Positions 26,029 through 35,365 of a stretch of DNA of 64,000 nucleotides are shown here, one piece after another; the stretch's first letter is position 1; each line of letters starts with the position of its first letter. Position numbers and translations under genes: made by a program. Source of the stretch: DATBLE01 sp050258035 (GTDB lineage: Bacteria > Actinomycetota > Thermoleophilia > Gaiellales > Gaiellaceae). Location of the stretch: NCBI GenBank assembly GCA_050258035.1, contig JBLMYA010000082.1, positions 1 to 64,000 on the forward strand. The letters are read 5' to 3'. The notes beneath the pieces are model-generated. The model was not told where the DNA came from. It made no database searches and saw nothing but the letters and a program-made list of their open reading frames with translations.

Positions 26029-27414
26029 TCAGCGTCCGCTCGTGCTCGCCTGTTCGCGCAGGATCTTCGGAACGGGCTGGTAGGCGGTCAGGCGCCGCCC
26101 GCGGCCGACGACGACGGTGCCGGTCCAGGACTCGACAGCCGGGTAGTTCATGAAGCTCCCTCCGGAGACGAGCTCGCCGGGCTTGTAGATCAGGACGTAG
26201 GTGATCTCCTTCCAGCTCGCGAAGCCGTCGCCGCCGAGCAGCAGCCGGTGCGTCGGACGCCACGTGCCGGTGTTGAAGTAGACGCGATAGCGCTCGTTCG
26301 GCGGGTCACCGAGCACCTGTACCGGGATCTGGCGGGCCAAGTGCGTGTGGCCGTAGAGCACGTAGTAGATGTCCTTTCCCTCCGGGCGAGCGTCGAGCCG
26401 CTGGAAGTCCCCGGCTGCCCCCCTCGCATACCGGTCCGAGCGGCTGAGGGCGGCGAGCTTGTCCGCGATCGAGAGGGCACGCCGGTAGTTGCCGGGCCCG
26501 AAACTGCGAAGGATGCGCAGGAAGGCTTGGAACTGGTCGGCCTCGTCCCACCCCATGCGGTCGTGCTTGGCGATCCACTCCTTCGTGAACGCGAGATCGT
26601 GCATGCTTTGGGCTGCCTCGCTCATCGCGCGGACGACGGTCTTAAGGGTGGCTCTGTCGACCTGGGTGGCCTGCCAGAGCGCCCACCGCACCATCCCGGC
26701 GAGCGGCCGCACATCGACGATGTCGCGCATGCGCTCGGCGATGCGAGCGCGGTTCGGGTGATCATCCGGCAGACTGGCCACGACCAGGGGAGCGATCTTG
26801 GATGCGTACTCGCAGGCCATCGCGTCTCCGATCGGCATCGCATGGTAATCCTCCTCGGGGATGAAGAGCTCGCCCGCGTCGTAGGTCTCGCTGCCTTCGA
26901 AGTTGAGCCGGTCGAACTCCTGGCCGTGGCGGGCGAAGACGCCGTGCTCGGTGTCGAGCACATAGCGTGGAAAGACCTCGTCGCTCACCGGCATGCCGAG
27001 GAGCTCGCGCGTGCGCCGGCGCAGCTGCGGATGCTCGTTGACGACGCTGTCATGGTTGCCGGGCACGTACATCCGAACCGGTTCGACGTTGAAGCCGAGC
27101 TGGTCGACCAGCGAGCCCTGGAGGATTGCGAACGTCTGGGCGTTGTTGCGGACGACGCCCTCGTAGATGTCGAACAGCGCCTCAGACGAGGGATTCGACC
27201 CCCAAGGTCGAGCCTCGAGCGGGTACTCAAACCAGCGCTCGGTGCGGTAGAGATCGAAGACGTCTCCGAGGAAGAGGAGCGTGACCTCGGTCGCCTGGGC
27301 CTCGCGCGCGTGCGCGGCGAGATCGAGCATGACGCTGCTGAAGACGCCGGGCTCGACGTGATGGGCCCCGGCTGTGCCGTCCATCAGATGGAGATCACTG
27401 ATCACGATCAGCAC
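26029..27414 (-). CDS. calcineurin-like metallophosphoesterase
   Basis: Two-metal phosphoesterase of 461 residues. The metal-binding blocks appear in order: VISDLHLMDG (DxH), LLFLGDVFDL (GDxxD), YVPGNHDSVV (GNHD) and YVLYGHTHLARQ (GHTH). Long helical insertions between the third and fourth blocks make it larger than the basic domain. Substrate unknown: a lipid-linked or nucleotide phosphate is possible. GTG start at 27414 overlaps the stop of the GMC-hydrolase fusion by 7 bases, so the two are translated together and probably act together. Confidence 0.88.
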   Translation of the reverse strand: MLIVISDLHLMDGTAGAHHVEPGVFSSVMLDLAAHAREAQATEVTLLFLGDVFDLYRTERWFEYPLEARPWGSNPSSEALFDIYEGVVRNNAQTFAILQGSLVDQLGFNVEPVRMYVPGNHDSVVNEHPQLRRRTRELLGMPVSDEVFPRYVLDTEHGVFARHGQEFDRLNFEGSETYDAGELFIPEEDYHAMPIGDAMACEYASKIAPLVVASLPDDHPNRARIAERMRDIVDVRPLAGMVRWALWQATQVDRATLKTVVRAMSEAAQSMHDLAFTKEWIAKHDRMGWDEADQFQAFLRILRSFGPGNYRRALSIADKLAALSRSDRYARGAAGDFQRLDARPEGKDIYYVLYGHTHLARQIPVQVLGDPPNERYRVYFNTGTWRPTHRLLLGGDGFASWKEITYVLIYKPGELVSGGSFMNYPAVESWTGTVVVGRGRRLTAYQPVPKILREQASTSGR

Positions 27415-30400
27415 GGCTGGGACTCCTGGCCGGGTGCGACGTCGGCAAGCTCGCCGCCCGGCCGGCCGGCCGTGGCCCCGGTCCTCTCGAGGTGATCGAG
27501 AACGATTGGAAAGACGTCGCCTGCCGCGTCCTTGCCGATGATCGGATCGAGATGGCCATACTCCTGGAGTTCGCGCAATGCGTACGAACCGCCGGGGTTG
27601 TGCTGCAGAAGCGCCTCGTAGGTGGTGCGCGTGCCGGCAGCACTGAAGACGGCGTCCTCGGCCCCGTGCACGAAGAGGATCGGCTGCGTCAGCCTGCCGA
27701 GCAGGGGCAGGTACGCATCCGCCCCGTTCGCCGTGACGAGACGGTCGCGCCGAGCGGCCCGGCGTACGTGCCGGAGGATGCCCTGATCGGCCGCCCCGAA
27801 GAACTCGTGCACGGTGTCGTGCGTGGACGGATTGAGACGATCGTGCTCATAGGGGATTCCGTACAGGAAGGTCGCTCGCCGGCAGACGACACTCGAGCAG
27901 CGCTCCTCGTGCTCGATCGGGTGAAGCTTGAGCAGCCGATCCCAGGCGCGCGATGTCCGGTCAGTCTCCTCCGCCTCGAATGCCGCGGGCATGCTCATCC
28001 CCGTGACCCGCGCGACCGACGCCGCCCGCAACGCGCCCTTGATCCGCTCGAGCCGCGGAACAACGAGGTGGAGACCGGCCGACGCGGCAACGATCGACCG
28101 CACACCCTCCGCACCGGCGAGCACCGCGCAGAGCGCTGTGGTAGCGCCTAAGCAGTGGCCGAAGACCTGAACGTCCTCGCGGCCAGAGCCGTCGCGCACG
28201 GCCATGAGAGCGGCGGGCCAGTCCCGGACAGCGAGGTCGTCGAGCGTCGACGGCGCCTGAGGGCGAGACAGCGCGCTGCTCGTACGCAGGTCGAGCAGCC
28301 AGACGTCGTAGCCGGCAGCGACCAGGAACTCCGTAAGGCTCGTCTCGACGGTGTCCACCGTGAAGATCTCGCTCGACGTCCCGAGTCCGTGCGCGAGGAC
28401 GACCGGCCCTCGCTCCCCACCCGGATAGCGGGTCAGGCGCACCTGGACGCCGTCCTCGGCTGTCGCGAACCGGACCTCCGGAGCCGGGGCCCGCAGCTCA
28501 CGCCGCTTCCTCACGGGCGCCGCGGGCGCGAGCGCCGCCGAGCGGGCAAAGACACCGCCGTACGTGTCGAAGAGGATCCCGGCGAAGAATCGTCCGAACC
28601 TCGCCTGTCCTCTGAGGCGAGCGAGGAGGCTCGGCGCACCTGTCACCTCCATCGTCCTCAGCTGACGCAGGAAGTCGCGCGGGTCGATGCGGAGCACGCC
28701 GTGCCCGAACGTCGTGCTCCGGTCGTCAGGCCCGTCGTAGACGGTGAGATGGAGCGTCGTCGTGTCGCCCCAGAGATCGAAGCCGGGATCGTCCCGGATG
28801 ACCTTGCGTCCGTGGAAGAAGAATGTTCGCCCCTCCTCGCTCGTCAGGCGCATCCGGTAGCGCATCTGGCGCGTGCTGACGCGATCTTCATCAGCGACGA
28901 AGAGCTGGAACTCGCCGTCGCTCGCCATCAAAGGGTCGGCCGAGAGCGCGGGAGCGGTCACCGTGCCGAAGAGCCGTGCCCGGTGCTCGGACTCCTGCAC
29001 CAGCGCGTCGAGGTCGTCGGCGACGACGGTGACAGTGAACTCCAGTGGGCTTTCTTCACCGCCCTCCGTGGAGAACGTTCCCACCATCCGCTCCGTGAAG
29101 CGCAGTCCGACACGGGTCGTCTCCTGAACCCGCATGGGAACCGGCCGGAAGGCGTAGTCGATATTCCAGCCGCGCTCACGTGCGAGGAGGGCGACTGCGC
29201 GCTCGGCCACCGCCGAGATGGTCAGCAGGGGATTGACGCCGAGCGGCCGCGGGATCGTCGCCCCGTCGACGACCAGGAGCCCGTCGTAGACATCGTGGCC
29301 GGCCCCGGAGCTGAACACGCGGCCACGGTGATCGACGACGCCGTCCTCGGCCCGCTCGGCCATCACGCAGCCGCCGAGTGGATGCACCGTGATGAGGTCG
29401 CGGCCCGTCAGCCGCGTCCAGAGTGGGTTCTTCAGATAGGTGCCGCCGTGCGCCGCAGTCGCTTCGCGCAGGCGCCGGTCGATCTGCTCGAAGATCGGCA
29501 GCCGGCCCACACCCGGCCAGGAGATCCTCACTCGGTCGTCCTCGAGCCGCATGCGACCCGCACCGTCGTCGTGTGCCATCACCAGGTAGGTCTGGGTGTT
29601 GTGCACAGCTCCTCGCCGCGCCCCGCGCACGACACTCTCGAGCTCGCGCTGCGCCTCCCGGGTGGCATCGCCGCGGTCGGTGTCGACGCCCACGAACCTC
29701 GTCGAGCCCGCGAGGAATGCCGGCATGAACGCGGCGAGCCCCGAGGGGATCGCGCCGTCCTCGATGACGAACCCGTCGTCGAGCTTCGGCTGCTCGCGGA
29801 GGTCGATGACTCCCGTGATCGTCGGGCCGACCTCTTCCTGCCCATCCCGGGTGGTGCCGAACCCGACGCCGTTGATGGCCGAGTCGTTGTTGTACCCGAA
29901 ACCGAGCACGTCCCCGTTGCCGCTGAAGCGCTCGCCGACCCGGTCCGAGAGCGGCAGCCCCTCGGCTTTCGAGCGGAGCAGGATCTCGGTCGAGCCCAGA
30001 GCGCCGGCACCGAGGACGACGACGTCGGCCGCGAGAAAGAGCGATGGTGCACGAAAACGCTCGCGACCGCTCTCCAGCGGCTCGAAATGGACGAACCACG
30101 CGCCGCCTCCCCGCTCCACCCGCCGGACAGCCGCAAGCGTGAAGAGCTCGGCCCCGTGGTCGACCGCGTCGGCGAGGTAGGTGACCACCGTGGTGTTCTT
30201 CGCGCCGACGTTGCATCCCGTGACGCAGTCGCCGCAGCCGGTGCAGGCCGGCTGCTCCACGCCGACGTTGTTGACGCCACCGTCGAACGTGACGTTGATC
30301 GGCGGCCGGTAGCAGCGCGCGCCCATCGCGCGCGCCGACGCTTCGAGCGCGTGCAGCTTCCTCGGTGGCGTCCGGTCCGCGGGGTACGGAATCGGCCGGA

Positions 30401-30851
30401 GCATCTCTTCGGCTCGGCGGTATGCCTCCTCGAGCACGTCGCCGTCCCGCCGGATCGCAGCCGGCCACCGAGGATCCTCGAGGACGCGCTGCTCGGCGCG
30501 CAGCGAGACGTTCGCATTGATCAGGGAGGTTCCACCCAGCCCGCACCCGACGAGCACGTTCATCTCCGGATTCAGCCTGAAGTCGAAGAGGCCTACGCGC
30601 GAGCCGCGGTGTCCCGAGGACGAGTCCCACTGCATCTCCCGGGCCGCCTCGAGCTGGCTATCCGGAAACTCGCCGGGACGGAGCTCGCGCCCGCGCTCCA
30701 GCAGGCAGACCGAGCGCCCGGCGCGCGCCAGGCGCGAAGCTGCGATCGCGCCGCCGTAGCCGGAGCCGACGACGACGACCTCGTACCGGTCACGCAGACG
30801 CTCGAGGGGAGTCGAGAGGAGGGGGAGCATCAGTACCGGCGGTCGAGCCAT
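27408..30851 (-). CDS. GMC oxidoreductase (cholesterol oxidase-like) fused to alpha/beta hydrolase
   Basis: A 1147-residue fusion. The N-terminal half is a GMC flavoenzyme: VVVVGSGYGGAIAASRLARAG (FAD), LVGCGLGGTSLINANVS, and near the end of the domain HPLGGCVMAE and GLLVVDGATIP. It also has CTGCGDCVTGC, a CxxCxxCxxxC set that could bind an iron-sulfur cluster. A b-rich middle region (about 570-760) resembles the accessory domain of large cholesterol-oxidase-like proteins. The C-terminal third is an alpha/beta hydrolase with VVLAHGLGTSS (oxyanion loop), VFGHCLGATT (nucleophile elbow, Cys900 instead of Ser), GAEDAVF (Asp) and YGHLDP (His1100). A sterol, or an alcohol later cleaved as an ester, is a plausible substrate. 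Nucleotide sequence overlaps the phosphoesterase gene. Confidence 0.9.
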   Translation of the reverse strand: MARPPVLMLPLLSTPLERLRDRYEVVVVGSGYGGAIAASRLARAGRSVCLLERGRELRPGEFPDSQLEAAREMQWDSSSGHRGSRVGLFDFRLNPEMNVLVGCGLGGTSLINANVSLRAEQRVLEDPRWPAAIRRDGDVLEEAYRRAEEMLRPIPYPADRTPPRKLHALEASARAMGARCYRPPINVTFDGGVNNVGVEQPACTGCGDCVTGCNVGAKNTTVVTYLADAVDHGAELFTLAAVRRVERGGGAWFVHFEPLESGRERFRAPSLFLAADVVVLGAGALGSTEILLRSKAEGLPLSDRVGERFSGNGDVLGFGYNNDSAINGVGFGTTRDGQEEVGPTITGVIDLREQPKLDDGFVIEDGAIPSGLAAFMPAFLAGSTRFVGVDTDRGDATREAQRELESVVRGARRGAVHNTQTYLVMAHDDGAGRMRLEDDRVRISWPGVGRLPIFEQIDRRLREATAAHGGTYLKNPLWTRLTGRDLITVHPLGGCVMAERAEDGVVDHRGRVFSSGAGHDVYDGLLVVDGATIPRPLGVNPLLTISAVAERAVALLARERGWNIDYAFRPVPMRVQETTRVGLRFTERMVGTFSTEGGEESPLEFTVTVVADDLDALVQESEHRARLFGTVTAPALSADPLMASDGEFQLFVADEDRVSTRQMRYRMRLTSEEGRTFFFHGRKVIRDDPGFDLWGDTTTLHLTVYDGPDDRSTTFGHGVLRIDPRDFLRQLRTMEVTGAPSLLARLRGQARFGRFFAGILFDTYGGVFARSAALAPAAPVRKRRELRAPAPEVRFATAEDGVQVRLTRYPGGERGPVVLAHGLGTSSEIFTVDTVETSLTEFLVAAGYDVWLLDLRTSSALSRPQAPSTLDDLAVRDWPAALMAVRDGSGREDVQVFGHCLGATTALCAVLAGAEGVRSIVAASAGLHLVVPRLERIKGALRAASVARVTGMSMPAAFEAEETDRTSRAWDRLLKLHPIEHEERCSSVVCRRATFLYGIPYEHDRLNPSTHDTVHEFFGAADQGILRHVRRAARRDRLVTANGADAYLPLLGRLTQPILFVHGAEDAVFSAAGTRTTYEALLQHNPGGSYALRELQEYGHLDPIIGKDAAGDVFPIVLDHLERTGATAGRPGGELADVAPGQESQPC

Positions 30852-31008
30852 CCTAGGCGATCCGCACCGAATGTGACAAGCGCCGGAGCGACTCTTGACC
30901 CAGGCGTGCCGACGGCGCGGGCGACGCCTGACCGGGGCACACGGACAGGAGGCGTGGGGAACGCTTGGGAAGACCTGCCGCCGGCGATGCCGCGATCATC
31001 TCGGTGCG

Positions 31009-32487
31009 ATGCACGACCGCTACGACGTCGTCTGGGCCTGGCAGGGCGAGCGAAACCGCTCCGGAGAGCTGAAGTTCGGGTCCGGGTATCTCGCAATCGA
31101 CGGCCGGGGCAGGGACGTGAGCCGAGCATGGCTTGCCGCCGAACAGCTGACCTCCGTCCGCCGGGCTGGCGAAGCCGACCGACTGCGAGACCTCCCGACA
31201 CTCGCGTTGCGGACGGGAGAGAGAACGCTGTTTGTCGCACCGTTCGAGGTCGATCGACTGCGGCACCTGTCCGAGTGCCTCCATGCCTTTGCGATGGTGG
31301 AGCGCCCGGCACGGCCGTTGCGCCTGCTGGTCGCGGGTGGCGGAGTTGCCGGGCTCGAGGCGACCCTGGCCGTCCGCGAGCTCGCCGGCGACCGTGTTGC
31401 GACCACCCTCCTGTCCGGCCAGCGACACTTCAGCTACTCGCCGTTGACGGTACTGGAGCCGTTCGGCGGACAGGTCCCACGGATATCGCTCGACCTCTTC
31501 GCGTCCGAGCTCGGGGCGAGGTTCAGGCTCGAGACGCTCGCCGCCGTGGACTCGGAACGACGTGTCGCGGTGACGCGCTCCGGCCATGAACTCGAGTACG
31601 ACATCCTGCTGGTCGCTCTCGGTGCGCGGCCGCGGCCGGCGTTGCCCGCTTCCCTGACCTTCGGGCCGGAGACGACCGCTGCCTTCGTCGCGCTGATCGA
31701 GGAGATCGAAGCGGGGCGCGTGGGATCGATCGCATTCGTGGTGCCGAAAGGAGTCGTCTGGCCGCTGCCGCTCTACGAGCTGGCCCTGATGACGGCGAGG
31801 CACGAAGCCGCGTCGAAGCGAGCGTCCATCACGTTGGTCACCAGCGAGAGAAGGCCGCTCGGTCTGCTCGGCGCGGAGGCCAGCCGAGTCGTCGAACGCC
31901 TGCTCGCCGAGCTCGGTATCCGGGTGCTCGCGAATCGCGATGCCGTGCGGGTGGAACCGGGCTCCCTCGTCCTGGCACAGGACGAGCGACTGCCGGCCGA
32001 GCGTGTGATTGCCCTGCCGCAACTTGAAGGCCCGTTCGTACCCGGTCTGCCGCACGACGCAGCCGGCTACCTTCCGACCGACCGATTCGGTCACGTGGGA
32101 GTGCTCTCGTCGGTCCTCGCGGCGGGAGACGCCACGGCGTTCCCGATCAAGCAGGGCGGCATTGCGGCCCAGCAGGCGGAAGTCGCCGCGAGCGTCGTCG
32201 CGGCGCGGGCGGGAGCACACGTCGTTCCGGAACCCTTCGATCCGGTGGTCGAGGCCCGGTTGTTCACCGGGAGCGAACTCCTCCACTCGCGCTCGAAGAT
32301 CAACGTCGGCGTCGGCGAAACATCCCTCGTCTCGAGCGAGGACTACCGCCACCCGTTGACGAAGATCGCCGCGAGGCGTCTTTCGAGATATCTCTCCCAG
32401 CATGCTTGTCCCGATCCGGCCGCCGCACCGTTCGGCGGCACCGAGGAGTCTCGACCCCGCCCGTCCGGCGGGACGCCACAGCCGTAG
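31009..32487 (+). CDS. FAD-dependent pyridine nucleotide-disulfide-type oxidoreductase with N-terminal extension
   Basis: Flavoprotein of 492 residues of the sulfide:quinone/type II NADH dehydrogenase group. The FAD fingerprint LRLLVAGGGVAGLEATLAVREL lies at about residues 105-126. Further on are YDILLVALGARPRP and the C-terminal FAD site SVLAAGDATAFPIKQGGIAAQQA. No catalytic CxxC is seen near the FAD site, so it is not a thiol reductase. The first 100 residues (YDVVWAWQGERNRSGELKFG and on) are a separate module I do not recognise. ATG at 31009 is preferred to 30895 because the earlier part is only arginine-rich out-of-frame-like sequence. Confidence 0.8.
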   Translation: MHDRYDVVWAWQGERNRSGELKFGSGYLAIDGRGRDVSRAWLAAEQLTSVRRAGEADRLRDLPTLALRTGERTLFVAPFEVDRLRHLSECLHAFAMVERPARPLRLLVAGGGVAGLEATLAVRELAGDRVATTLLSGQRHFSYSPLTVLEPFGGQVPRISLDLFASELGARFRLETLAAVDSERRVAVTRSGHELEYDILLVALGARPRPALPASLTFGPETTAAFVALIEEIEAGRVGSIAFVVPKGVVWPLPLYELALMTARHEAASKRASITLVTSERRPLGLLGAEASRVVERLLAELGIRVLANRDAVRVEPGSLVLAQDERLPAERVIALPQLEGPFVPGLPHDAAGYLPTDRFGHVGVLSSVLAAGDATAFPIKQGGIAAQQAEVAASVVAARAGAHVVPEPFDPVVEARLFTGSELLHSRSKINVGVGETSLVSSEDYRHPLTKIAARRLSRYLSQHACPDPAAAPFGGTEESRPRPSGGTPQP

Positions 32488-32541
32488 CGATCCGTCGTTG
32501 TGCGACGCCCGTGATGTCGTCTGCGCCAAGACGAACGACGC

Positions 32542-33684
32542 CTACGGCGACTGGGCCGGGACGGCCCCGTCTGACCTGTGCGCGCCGACCGAGGAGTGCG
32601 CGCCGAGGAACTCGAGCAGGCGCGGGAAGACCTCGCGCGCCACGTTCTTCCCCATGAACACGTCCTGGTGCCCGTACGTCTCGAAGACGTGCAGCTCGGT
32701 GTTCGTGCAGCCGCGCGCTTGCAGCATTCGGTGCGTCACGAGCTGGGAGTTGGTGAAGATCTGGTTCGAGCGGCCCGTGATCAGCAGCACCGGCGTGTCG
32801 ATGTCGTGGGCGTGCTCGAGGTAGTCGTCCGGGAGCGTCCGATATCTCGGGTCGCCCGGCCGGAACTTGACCGCGTGCCCCGCCTCGACCATGCGCCGCA
32901 CATGGCGGTGGTAGTTGAGGCTCGTGCCGCCGTAGAGGTCGCCGCCCCGGCGGTGCGTCACCTCGTCGAGGTTCTCGTGCCGGTACAGCGCCGGGAAGCC
33001 CGTGCCCCACATCATGCTGAGCATGTGGCAGGCGGGCACGTCGCATTCGCGGTGCACGGCCGAGACGACCTTCGAGATCAGCTTCCCGACCGTCGCGCCC
33101 CGGTCCGCGCTCCACAGCGGGTTGATGTACTCGATCCCGAGCAGGCCCTCGATGATCGGCGGCGCGACCTTGATCTTCAGCGACGAGAAGCGGCGGATGC
33201 GCGGCGTCAGCGAGACGCTGTTGGAGATCACGCTGGCGATGCCGTCGACCGCCTTGCCGTAGAGGCTCATCATGAACGCGACCGAGCCCAGGCAGTGGCA
33301 GATCACGTGGACGCGCGCCGCGTCGCCGACGGCGGCGCGAAGGGTCTCGAGCGCCGCGGGGAAGTCGTAGAGCGCGACGTCGTCCATCGTGTAGACGTGG
33401 CGCCTGAGGTTGTACGCGAACCGGTTGCTCATCCGGAAGTCGAGCGTCCAGACGTCGCCGAACCCGTGACGGTGCAGGAAGGTGACCAGGTTCTCGTGCT
33501 CCGGCATGATGAACATGTCGGACGAGGTGGTCAGCCCGTGAACGACGAGGACGACGTCGTCGGACGGCTCCCGGCAGAACCGCAGCATGCTCAGCCCGAG
33601 CTTGTCGGCGGTGCTGAACCAGTGCGTGGTGATCTCGGCGTCCCTCACCCCGTCGAGCGTGTACAGCGGAATCTCTCGCTCCAT
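32542..33684 (-). CDS. alpha/beta hydrolase with cysteine at the nucleophile elbow
   Basis: Hydrolase of about 380 residues. VVLVVHGLTTSSDMFIMP (oxyanion loop) is followed by VHVICHCLGSVAFMMSLYG, where the nucleophile position is Cys in CHCLG, then LLITGRSNQIFTNSQL and FETYGHQDVFMGKN (His). The layout DVWTLDFRMSNRF then DVALYDFPAALETLR closely follows the C-terminal domain of the 27408 product, so the two are paralogues. Cys nucleophiles in this fold are best known from PHA synthases (GxCxG), and a transacylase rather than a hydrolase is possible. The second ATG, at 33684, is preferred: GGAGG is 7 bases before it but only 1 base before the ATG at 33690. Confidence 0.86.
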   Translation of the reverse strand: MEREIPLYTLDGVRDAEITTHWFSTADKLGLSMLRFCREPSDDVVLVVHGLTTSSDMFIMPEHENLVTFLHRHGFGDVWTLDFRMSNRFAYNLRRHVYTMDDVALYDFPAALETLRAAVGDAARVHVICHCLGSVAFMMSLYGKAVDGIASVISNSVSLTPRIRRFSSLKIKVAPPIIEGLLGIEYINPLWSADRGATVGKLISKVVSAVHRECDVPACHMLSMMWGTGFPALYRHENLDEVTHRRGGDLYGGTSLNYHRHVRRMVEAGHAVKFRPGDPRYRTLPDDYLEHAHDIDTPVLLITGRSNQIFTNSQLVTHRMLQARGCTNTELHVFETYGHQDVFMGKNVAREVFPRLLEFLGAHSSVGAHRSDGAVPAQSP

Positions 33685-33769
33685 GCTCATGCCTCCACGT
33701 CGAAACAGTCCGCACGTACGGTGTCGCGAACCCCGACGTTACCGTGTTTGCCCGCGGTGCCCAAGCCCG

Positions 33770-33798
33770 TTGACAGCCGCCGGGAACGCGCGTAGCTT
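33770..33798 (+). promoter_or_regulatory. sigma70-like promoter of the 33831 gene
   Basis: TTGACA (33770-33775), a 17-base spacer, and TAGCTT (33793-33798). Transcription would begin near 33805, leaving a short leader that contains GAGGAGGA just before the GTG at 33831. This is among the best promoter matches in the window. Confidence 0.6.
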
Positions 33799-33830
33799 CG
33801 GGCACCCGGCCGAAGCAATCGAGGAGGAAC

Positions 33831-35291
33831 GTGCGAAAGCGGACCCGCGCCGCGCGGGCATACACCTCGCCCGCGTCCTGGCGCTCGCGAATCTCCAGCC
33901 ACGAGGCGTTCGCCCACGACAGCATCGAGAGCCTCGGCTACGACTGGGAGCGGGTCGCCCACCCGGACCTGCAGCCGCGGCCGCCGTTCAAGGTCTACCT
34001 GCCGACCAGCGTCGACGACGTCGTGCGCGCGGTCCAGGAGGCGCGCAGCCTCGGGGAGCGCCTCGTCGTTCGGAGCAGAGGCCACTCGAGCAACGACCTC
34101 GTCGTCGCGGAGGGCGGAGCCGTCATCCTCCTCCAGGGGCTCGACCGGGTGCTCGAGGTCGACGAGGAGCGGCTCACGGCGACCGTGCAGGCGGGCTGCG
34201 TCTCGGCGGAGGTGGACGACCTGCTCGCCGAGCGCGGGCTCGGGCTGCCGGTGGTCGGAGACCACGCCGACATCACCGTCGGCGGCTTCGCCTCCGTCGG
34301 CGGCATCAACGCCGCGTCGCACCGCCACGGGATGTTCGTCGACAACGTGCTGCGCCTCGAGTACGTCGACTGGAACGGCGACGTCAACACCTGCGAGCGG
34401 GGCGACCCGGAGTTCAACCGCCTCCTCGGCGGCCTGGGCCGCTGGGGCGTGATCACCAGCCTTACCCTTCGGATCGAACGGGCGGACAAGTACGGCACGA
34501 TCCTGCGCAACGTGCAGCGCCACTACCGGTCGTTCGACCGGTTCGTGGCGGAGAGCGGCCGGCTGCTCCTCGAGCCGCCGCCGGAGGCGCTCTACGAGCG
34601 CGGCTTCTGGCTCGACCTGCCGCGCCGGGGCGGGGGCAGCATCGGGCTCGGTCAGTTCTCGGTCTTCACGGAGACCGAGCAGACCGGCTGGGCGCGTCTC
34701 CGCGACACCCTCGCGCACGGCTATCTCCACGGGCTCGGCTACGCGGCGGGGCGGCTGCCGCGGCGGCTCGACGAGCTCGGCAAGATCCTCGGCACGCTCG
34801 GGATCCTTTTCTCGCCGCGGTACGGCAGCGTCAAGAACGTCGAGTACTTCGCCGAGAAGATCCTCGACTCGACAGTCGGCGACCCGGTCCGGATGTTCGT
34901 CGTCCTGCTGCCCCTCGACGTCTACGGGGCGACGTTCCACGAGTTCTGGCACCTGATGACCGGCTACCGGGAGCGGTTCGGATGCTTTACGTACATCTCC
35001 GTCTACGTGAAGGGCATCGACTCGGCGTACCTCGCGGCCGCGGGGCGGGCCGGCCGCTTTGCCGAGGTCGTCTTCTATGTCGGCATCGAGCGGAAGCGAC
35101 TGACAGCCGATCTGACCGATCGCCTCGTCTCCGAGCTCGACGATCTCTGCATCCGCCACGGTGCGCTGCGCTACATGCACAGCAAGACGGTCAAGGACCC
35201 GGAGCGCGTGCGACTGATCGACCCGAACGCCTACTGGACCGATGGGGCAGCACAGCCGGAAGCGTCGGATCGGACTGCGGGGCGCGACTGA
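33831..35291 (+). CDS. FAD-binding (PCMH-type) oxidoreductase
   Basis: Flavoenzyme of 486 residues of the oxygen-dependent FAD-linked oxidase superfamily. The FAD domain has LVVRSRGHSSNDLVVAEGG, TATVQAGCVSAEVDDLLAER, GLPVVGDHADITVGGFASVG and GGLGRWGVITSLTLRI, where the RGHSSND loop replaces the usual PxxGGH. The C-terminal half carries the substrate-cap domain with a WHLMTGYRERFGCFTY segment, similar to cytokinin dehydrogenase-like and sterol-reductase-like (DHCR24) proteins. GTG start with GAGGAGGA before it. The substrate is unknown. The cupin gene follows 74 bases later on the same strand. Confidence 0.85.
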   Translation: MRKRTRAARAYTSPASWRSRISSHEAFAHDSIESLGYDWERVAHPDLQPRPPFKVYLPTSVDDVVRAVQEARSLGERLVVRSRGHSSNDLVVAEGGAVILLQGLDRVLEVDEERLTATVQAGCVSAEVDDLLAERGLGLPVVGDHADITVGGFASVGGINAASHRHGMFVDNVLRLEYVDWNGDVNTCERGDPEFNRLLGGLGRWGVITSLTLRIERADKYGTILRNVQRHYRSFDRFVAESGRLLLEPPPEALYERGFWLDLPRRGGGSIGLGQFSVFTETEQTGWARLRDTLAHGYLHGLGYAAGRLPRRLDELGKILGTLGILFSPRYGSVKNVEYFAEKILDSTVGDPVRMFVVLLPLDVYGATFHEFWHLMTGYRERFGCFTYISVYVKGIDSAYLAAAGRAGRFAEVVFYVGIERKRLTADLTDRLVSELDDLCIRHGALRYMHSKTVKDPERVRLIDPNAYWTDGAAQPEASDRTAGRD

Positions 35292-35365
35292 GGGTGCGAC
35301 GCGCGTCGCGGCCCGAAGACTTCTATACTCGCGCGTCTGGCCCTCACTACCTGCGGGAGGCTGGC

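Noticed and set aside
28155..31589. 1144-residue plus-strand open frame opposite the GMC-hydrolase fusion
   Set aside because: It is antisense to a gene with clear domain motifs, has charged, low-homology sequence typical of shadow frames in GC-rich DNA, and shows no motif.
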